Shown here piece after piece: positions 57,279 to 64,000 of a stretch of DNA of 64,000 nt. Location of the stretch: NCBI GenBank assembly GCA_023313575.1, contig JAJTTP010000005.1, forward strand, positions 2,728,001-2,792,000, in the 5' to 3' direction. Positions within the stretch are counted from its first letter, which is position 1, and each line of letters opens with the position of its first letter. Source of the DNA: Eutypella sp. D-1 (taxonomy: Eukaryota; Ascomycota; Sordariomycetes; Xylariales; Diatrypaceae). A program made the position numbers and the translations under genes. The notes beneath the pieces were generated by a model. The model had not been told where the DNA came from and searched no databases. It saw only the letters and a list, made by a program, of their open reading frames with translations.

Positions 57279-58523
57279 TCAGCGTCTCGCCGGTCGCGAA
57301 GCTCTGGTGCCTCGGGAGTTTCTGGATCGTCGCGTGTCTCGCGTTCTTCGGTCCGAGCTGTAGCTACCTGCAGAGAGGAAAAAAAAGTTTGGTCAGTAAG
57401 AGCCCCTCGAGAGTTTATCTCGGGTAGGGATAAACTCACTTGGGCTGCTCGCAGTGTAGGAGGCAGTGTAGTACGAACTACTCCAGTCGCTCCGCGGCGG
57501 CTTGCTGCTTCCTCCCCCGGCGGTCTTGTTCCGCTTGTCCCGCTTCAGACCGAGGAGCAGGGCCATGGCACCCGCGCCCGCAGCCAGCCAGCCCAGGCCC
57601 TCGCCGGACTTCTTCTCCTTCCTCGACCCGGCGCCCGAGGGCCGGCCGCCACCGCCGCCGCCGCCGCCGCCGCCGAACCAGCCTCCATGTTGGGTTCGTC
57701 CGCCGTGGGTGCTGCCGTGTCGCGAGTATCGCTCCTCGACGACTTCGATGCGCTCCTTGCCGCGGCCCTTCTTCTTGCCGCCGCCGAAGAGGGAGGCGAA
57801 TGCGCCCCAAAGACCCCGGGCGATGCAGCAGAAGCAGCAGAGCAGTAGCAGCATGACGCCCGCGATGGTCCCGATGACGATGCCTGCGATGGCGCCACCG
57901 GACAGGCCACCGTTCGTGCCCTCCTCGACAGGGGCCGCGGGCGCAGTCTCGGATGGCTCGGCGGTCGCGCTGGGGGCCTCGCCCGTCGAGGTCTCGTAGA
58001 TGGTGCTACCACTCGTGACTCGGTAAGGGGCGGAGAACTGGGTCGTGATGACGCCGACGGTGGTCCAGTGTGTGTAAGAGGCGCCGTCGTTGGCCATGCA
58101 CTGACCCTTCACCTTGTCGGCGCAGTACTGCCAATTCGCGCAGCAGATGGGACCGCACGCGATCTGTCCGGAGCCCTCCGGTGGCACGCAGGGCTCGCCG
58201 TTGCCGCCGGGAGCGGCGGTCACGCCCGGCAGGTGCGAGCTCATGGTGCTGGTGTAGGTTCTCGTCTCGGTCCATGTCGTGGTGAAGAAGTCCCAATCAC
58301 CGCCGCCGGCGGTGCAGTCCGCGATGCCGGCCTTGGTATAACATTGCTGGCCTGCGGAACAGCAGATCTGGTTGTCGGCGCCGCAGTAGGTGTCGCAATT
58401 TCGTATCTTGAGGTAGCCGTAACCCTTGTCTCGAATGTCATCGCGCGGAAAGGGATTCGCGGCGGTGAGGGATGCGACGAGGAGGGCGAGCAACGTCGGG
58501 GACGTCGACCGTGAGAAGCGCAT
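57279..58523 (-). CDS. Secreted-entry, single-pass membrane protein with two Cys-rich modules
   Basis: Predicted cell-surface protein. Two exons on the minus strand (58523-57440, 57367-57279) give 390 aa. Signal peptide about residues 1-21 (LLALLVASLTAA). Cys-rich module 1 at 43-70 (NCDTYC, NQICC, QQCY, ADC). A Thr/Ser-rich stretch (TTTWTETRTYTST). Cys-rich module 2 at 112-142 (CVPPEGSGQIACGPICCANW, KGQC). A Ser/Thr/Pro/Ala-rich stalk. Membrane segment at about 209-234 (GGAIAGIVIGTIAGVMLLLL followed by a Cys cluster, possible palmitoylation). Cytoplasmic tail with a poly-Gly run and a second weak hydrophobic patch (GLGWLAAGAGAMALLLGL). The 3' exon is only 89 bases. It replaces the unspliced C-terminus with SYSSDRRTRDTRRSRNSRGT and ends ARR, a basic, phosphorylatable tail. 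Such layouts occur in fungal wall-sensor-like and GPI/TM glycoproteins; the ligand and pathway are unknown. Confidence 0.82.
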
Positions 58524-61500
58524 GTTGAAAACCGAAATTCGGAGCCCTGCTAAATTGTCGCCCAAGACCTCGAAGAGAGAGGAATGCTAATGACGACTAA
58601 TCAATCCCAGGAAGCAAGGCCGTGGAATGGCGGGGGGTGGTTGAGTGAGGTTCGAGTCAACGCTCACACCCGCAGCGCAACAATTCTTTCGTTCCACTTT
58701 GGTCGGACCTTCCAAGATGTCTAGTATCGCTGGAATGTGTGTAAGTCGGGGAACCGGTAATGTGCGCGGGATTTCCCAGCGAGGAATGTGGTATTACCTT
58801 TAGAGGTGACGTGGTGGTCGGCAGTGGTGGTGGTGTCACTACCTCGAGCTTCGAGCTGCGAGCTGCTGCAAGAGACTGACTGATAAGACACCCTTGACTG
58901 AACCAGCCACGCTTTTTTTTTTCCTGTTCTGTGGTTGGCCTCCAAGTCAAGTACACTTATGTACGGTATGGACTTGGTGGTGTCTTAGACGGCGATGTCG
59001 CTATCCAGTGCGTGTAAGTGCCGTGGGGGTGATGGGAATGGATACCGCTTTCACCCTTGGATTCGACAGACGACCGATAGAAAAATAGAAAAAAAAAGCC
59101 ACCAAAAAAAGAACCTATAGACAAATTGAATGATCAGAAAAGAGATCAAATGGGAAAAGAAAGGAAGAATCCGTCCCAAGCTACCTGACCTGGCAACCTG
59201 TGAGTTACTTCTTCTTCTTTTTTTCCCTCCCAGCCTCTATGATTTTATTCCAAACCGGTTCTTCTCTTAGGCGGCTTGTGATACCCAACCTCTTCCTTTA
59301 GTATACACTCACACCTATATGGACGGGCTGACGGGCTATACCTTACCTACCTAGGTACCTAGGTCAGGGGTTAGGTAGTGGCGGGTGGGGAGGGGCAGCT
59401 CGTAAAGAAAAAGGTACATACAAATCCACTAAAATGTGGCGGGGTAGGTTGTACCTTGTAAAAAATCTTGGCGGGATAATGACAACCAATGCAGGAATTA
59501 CGGGTGGTTGGGTACGAAGTAGGCCCGCGTATGTACCTACAGTAGTAGCAGCAGTAGTTGAAGCAGTAGTGGTAAGTCCGGGTAGGTAAGTACCTTAGGT
59601 AGGTATGTAGGGTTCTTGAGGAGATTCTCAAGTGAGTAAGTGCGTGGGTGGGTGGATGGGTGAGCTTTCATTCAACCTCGGAATCTAGAAATCGAAATCG
59701 GGGTTCGGGTTGGCTAGATCGATCTTGAAGGTTGCTGTCATGAAGAACAAAATGTCAGCTACTGGAATTGTAAAACTTCCTCTCTTCTACTACCACTCCT
59801 ATTATGATACCTGGAGGGGGGGTGACTTCTCTTTTTGGTATTATTGCCAAAGTGAATGTATGGTCTTGTGGTGCTCCAAGGTTCTCTCTCTCTCTCTCCA
59901 GTGGATACACCTATTCTTCCTGACTATTCCTGTTCCTGATGCTATTACCGCTTTCACAACAAATTGTCCCATGTATCAAAGTCGGTATGCAAAGTAAAAG
60001 CTGGATGAACTGGTGTGCTGGTGAACTGGTCTAGATCAGAGGTGAGTTGGCATATGCAGGCCCCGTGATCTTACATCAATTTGATGCGGGCAAGTGGCCT
60101 GGCCCGCCTTTGCCCTGCATCCCGTGGACTGTTTACTGCTATCTTAGCTCCGTTGCAATGAGTGATAATCGATTGCGCCCATTACGGGAAGAAGTACGCA
60201 GTCAATCACCGCCTATCATATAGATCCGCAACCCTGTTACTTTACATTGATGACCCTTCCCTTCTAGCCCTTGAAACCGTTCTCGACTCGGCTTCTATGG
60301 TATTGTTTGTTACATTATTTGCGAATTGACAATGAGGTCTCATATGTAGCCAGCAAAAATAGTTCATACCCCACCATGTCCCGAACACAGATGTGCTGGG
60401 CTGGGCTGTTTTTTTTACGCTAACTACCTAGTCGTAGCACATCACATCGTCTGTCGGGCGCCTCGTAGCGGCCCGTGGGGATTACGATACCCGTGTCCCG
60501 TCATCCCTATAGATCAAGCCGTTATGACATCCCAGCGACGATTCGCCTTGGGAGCGCGAAGCCCTATACTACGTATGCAAAGGCTCAAAAGTCGGTAGGC
60601 GCTCAAGGGAGGACCCTAGTAATATACATATACCATGGCTTTTTATAGGAGGGGCTCCGCGATTGGGTCCCTTCGTGTCCTTTTCGTTAATTATTATTAT
60701 TCTGGACGCCCTTCCGGCGCCTCGGATTCGCGAAGTTTCCTTTTCTCCCCTCCGTTGTTTTCGAGACACCAGTCATTGCTGCTACGCTAATTGGATTGAT
60801 GGCTAATAACGAGAACTCAGGCTCTCTCTTATGATTGCAAATCAAATCCGCTGAAGGCCAGTTCCTGGGGAGATTCCGGCCGTCTTGTTTCTTTTCTCGC
60901 TTCTGTTTCCATAATCCACTTACCCAAGTACCTAATCGACTTGGAAGCCAACCGAGAGGGATCCGTTATTACACTGCATCCGCTCTGACTTTCACATATA
61001 ATAATGAAAAGCTCGGGACGCCTGTGTTCACAAATGCTGCTCCGCCTTCAAACCGTGTCCTCATGTCTTCCCAGTTGCAAGTCTTAAGCTTCCCTAGCAT
61101 CGTGCACGCAAGAAACCCAGCCACGACGTGTGTGCTCAGTTCTCTCGATATAGGCTGCTTTCCACTGCGATTCTCTACCCAGCTGGCACCCTCCCTCCCC
61201 GATTTGAATATTCAATATACTCACGTGTATTATCACAGGTGATCAGAATGGCAACCTCGTCACATGGCCACAGGCCATAGAAGCTTCCTAGTATAAGTTC
61301 CATAAGCCTCGAAAAGCATATCTAGCCCAATGAGCTTACGGATGGAGTCCTTACATACCTACGTGGACTTGCTTCATGATCTATTTGACCTACTTTCCAC
61401 CCCGCCTTCGTATGCCCGGGCTCATGACAGAATAGTATTCGGGATGCAGACCACTTCGGAAAGGACGCCTCGAGTGGCGAGCGATTCACTGCTGCAGGAG

Positions 61501-62720
61501 TTTACTGAAGCCGAAGACCGACTTGTCCTACACGACAATAAGAACAACTGCGCATATCAGACAAAGCCAGAAGACCCCAGACTACATGGAAGGCTCAACT
61601 AAGCTACCTGGAGTGATCAGCCGGGGCATTGTAAACTGGCCGCCTGCCTGCTTGCTTTGACGCCTCGCTAAGAGAGACTTCGGCCACAGTCTACGGAGTC
61701 TGCTCGATAGGTATGGTACGCATGCAACAGAGTTGTCGTGAGAGCATGCTTTACTATGCGGTCGCGACAACTCTCGAGACCAGCTGACCAGTTTTGCGCT
61801 GGCCAATTTTACGACTGTTGAAAATGGCCTCGAGTTTTGTTATAAGTAGAAAGGGGTTGGTTATATAAATACCTAAGTACCGTAGATTCTATCGTAACCA
61901 ATTTAGCTTGCCAATCGGATAGGGGAGGCTGGGGAAAGCTTCAGAATAATATTGTTTCTCTGAGTTGCGTTCCAATCGAAAATCCTGAATATATCCCAAT
62001 GAATCGAAGTTGGGATTTCATGTTAAGATTTGTTTATTATTCTGAATAGGTTTATATAAAAGGGACCTCCGCATGCTAACAGTTTGGCATCACCCTCTAC
62101 GTAACTTGTTCAGTTCAGTTGGCTGTTTGGCTGAGGGGATGAAGCATGACCCACTATAGATGATAACTGGGAACTTCAAGGTGAACTCGAGACTTGATTG
62201 GCCAGACAGGAGGTTCTCCTCGAGCTAAGGCACAGTTACCTCATTTCCATCCGCAGCAGTTGCTTGAGCACTTAACTCTACTTAGGTACTACTATTCTAG
62301 GCTGTTACGTCGGAGTATGGAAGTTGGAGCTCTCCCCCTCGTCGTAGTCACTTACCTAAGTACACAACTTAGAACTTAAGCTTAGAACTATCACTGCCGC
62401 ATTATCTTGAGGCATCTTTCCAAACATTACATTGCATGGTTGTAGTACGTAAGTAACTCTCTCGTCGCCCAGCATATTTTCATACATAGATACACGCCGC
62501 CTTTAGCAGAATCCATGGCCGCGTAACTAACCTACTTAGCTACTACTAAACCGCCGTACAGAACCAGTTCAAGGCACTTAGAGATATATATATCTTCGGC
62601 CGTTCATCTAATATAACAACCAGAGAACCCGAAACTCGGAAACCCAACTTTGAACCAATCAACCAAGTGATTGGCGACACCTCCTCTCCACGCCCGCTCC
62701 CCTCGATCCTCTCCATCACC
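58524..62720. other. Intergenic, 4.2 kb between membrane protein and V-ATPase genes
   Basis: No supported gene. ACCTAGGTA-type motifs lie at 59340-59365 and 59520-59612. Frames at 60835-61242 and 61330-61602 (90 aa, plus) have no recognisable domain; the latter is the most protein-like but lacks neighbours or splice evidence. Both flanks contain promoters, since the two genes diverge. Confidence 0.5.
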
Positions 62721-64000
62721 ATGTCGCTTGACCCTCCGCCTTATCTTGGTTCCCTCCAGAACAACATTCGTCAGCGACCGATTCCTTGGGATGGTGCAGC
62801 TCGAGCAGGCACCATCACCGAGACCCAACTAGCCAAGATCCGCGCTGTCGATAAGGTCAAGAGAGAACAGAGGAAGCAAATCGTGGAGAGCGATCTAGAT
62901 GGCTACCGAATACTCTTTGTTGGCGAGCCCGGCTCTCCTGGCGTCCTCGAGTCGGCGAGCAGGAGATCCGATGTCATACAGTACATCTTGGTTCTGCTGA
63001 GCGACCTCCTCGAAAGTATGTGTCTCTACTATTTATTCATCGCCTTGCCGTGCTCTGCCGTGCTCTGCCCTGATCATGTCTTGCTTACTTCTACCCCTCT
63101 ATCGGGAAATCAGACGTGCCCGCCCTCGCCAAGGCCATCTTCAAGGACTCCGACCCCTATCAACATTTCCTTCCTCTGCTCGCTCACTCGAACAACTCCG
63201 AAGACCCTATCCCCCTCCTCACTTCGACCGTGCTTGCCCAGCTTATGGCCTACTCACATGACGAATCACCGGCGACTAAACGCGCCCTCCCGCTGGTCTT
63301 GAGTTATCTCTGCGGCTTGGCCAAGAATTCGAACGATGCGGGGCTGCAGGATATCGCCGTCACCGAATATTCTTCCCTTCTCTATGCTCGGTCGTCCCGC
63401 CAGCTGTTCTGGAAACAGAGAAGCGAGACCGTGGCACCTTTAGTCGAGATCCTCAGGAAGGCCGCCGGAGTCGGTGGAGAGTCTTCTGCCAGCCTATGGA
63501 GCGGAAATGCCACCGCTAGAAGCGGCGGTTTTGAAGGTCTGAGTGGCGGGGTCGGCCTGCAGCTCTTGTACCATGTTTTGTTGGTACTGTGGCAGCTGAG
63601 CTTCGAGGCGGAGGAGGTCGGCGACGACTTGGACGAGTATGTTAATAATCTTCATCTTTTTCTAGTTCTCGGTGGGTTACGTGGATTATAGCTGACTCTC
63701 TTCTATAGTGAGTACGACATTGTTCTTCTATACACGCAACTCCTACGACTTTCTCCCAAGGAGAAGACGACACGCCTGCTGCTCTCCACGCTGTACAACC
63801 TTCTCGAAGCCAACCCGTCGAGCCTACTCCCCACGGCAGTTCTGGCACGTCTACCGTCGGTGCTCCAGAACGTCTCCGCGCGTCACCTAACCGACCCGGA
63901 CCTGCAGGAGGACCTGGAGAGGCTCAAGGAGATGCTGGAGGAATACACCAAGACGAAGACGACGTTCGACGAGTACGTGGCGGAGGTGCAGTCGGGGCAC
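62721..64000 (+). CDS. VMA13: V-type ATPase subunit H (partial, runs off window)
   Basis: Regulatory subunit of the V1 sector, needed for coupled proton pumping and for silencing free V1. Three exons are visible (62721-63015, 63114-63636, 63709 to the window end), introns 98 and 72 bp. The translated part (366 codons) begins MSLDPPPYLGSLQNNIRQRP and shows the N-terminal armadillo-like helical domain: RPIPWDGAARAGTITETQL, VIQYILVLLSDLLENVPALA, GVGLQLLYHVLLVLWQLSFE, and after intron 2 DEYDIVLLYTQLLRLSPKEK with TTRLLLSTLYNLLEANP. Phase is kept through both junctions. Yeast Vma13 is 478 aa, so roughly the last quarter lies beyond 64000. The Met at 62721 is chosen over an in-frame upstream ATG at 62667 because family members start close to the YLGSLQNNIR block. 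Confidence 0.95.

Noticed and set aside
57502..58012. Overlapping frames of 155-165 aa on both strands
   Set aside because: Mirror the poly-Gly and stalk-coding part of the membrane protein gene; Pro/Arg/Ala low complexity only.
61330..61602. 90-aa plus-strand frame with normal composition
   Set aside because: Plausible amino-acid make-up but no recognised family, no upstream signals and no splice partners; left uncalled.
1..64000. CRISPR array, phage or bacterial operon
   Set aside because: Spliceosomal introns throughout and ascomycete orthologues; no regularly spaced direct repeats with unique spacers.

Overview
The window looks like nuclear DNA of a filamentous ascomycete, probably a Sordariomycete. 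Genes lie on both strands with few neighbours close together. They are interrupted by short GT-AG introns, mostly 50-130 bp, and separated by long non-coding spacers. I recognise orthologues of mitochondrial ATP synthase subunit 4, NOC4, TFIIF-beta, V-ATPase subunit H, a Nif1/Dsf2 Sel1-repeat protein and a MeaB-like bZIP factor. All gene models were joined by hand from splice sites, and reading-frame arithmetic closes for every one. No database search was possible.

Layout. Positions 1-18000 are the accessory-like part. They hold an aldehyde dehydrogenase (944-2583), two solo LTRs in opposite orientation (3055-3321 and 3480-3685), a secreted trypsin-fold serine protease (5200-6248), a decayed WD40 gene (7348-8780) and an F-box gene (9940-11393). 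The F-box reading frame ends in a third LTR of the same family (11389-11631), which is flanked by a perfect 5-bp target duplication. Next come a six-cysteine small secreted protein (13389-13866, minus) and a TauD-family dioxygenase (15126-16665, minus). Positions 18000-23000 hold a Cys/His-rich small protein (18277-18795), then ATP4 (minus) and NOC4 (plus) sharing a 0.6 kb promoter.

Positions 23000-44000 are dominated by non-coding DNA around one gene, a MeaB-like bZIP regulator (31958-33799). About 9 kb upstream and 10.7 kb downstream show no convincing gene. They hold microsatellites, G/C homopolymers and ACCTAGGT-type low-complexity islands.

Positions 44000-64000 are a conserved housekeeping block. 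It holds a Nif1-like Sel1-repeat gene (44472-47100, minus) with two unusually long introns, and a five-CCCH zinc-finger protein (49331-50863, minus) divergent from TFIIF-beta (52255-53560). These are followed by a HAD-family phosphatase (54118-55284), a secreted, single-pass membrane Cys-rich protein (57279-58523, minus) and V-ATPase subunit H (from 62721, running off the window end).

The genes do not form an obvious biosynthetic cluster or operon-like system. The most interesting signals are structural. They are an LTR that supplies the stop codon of an F-box gene, sense-strand poly-C tracts in four independent introns, a bZIP factor with a hydrophobic segment inside a roughly 20 kb gene desert, a GATA-site array in the ATP4/NOC4 promoter, and short terminal exons that simple ORF calling misses.
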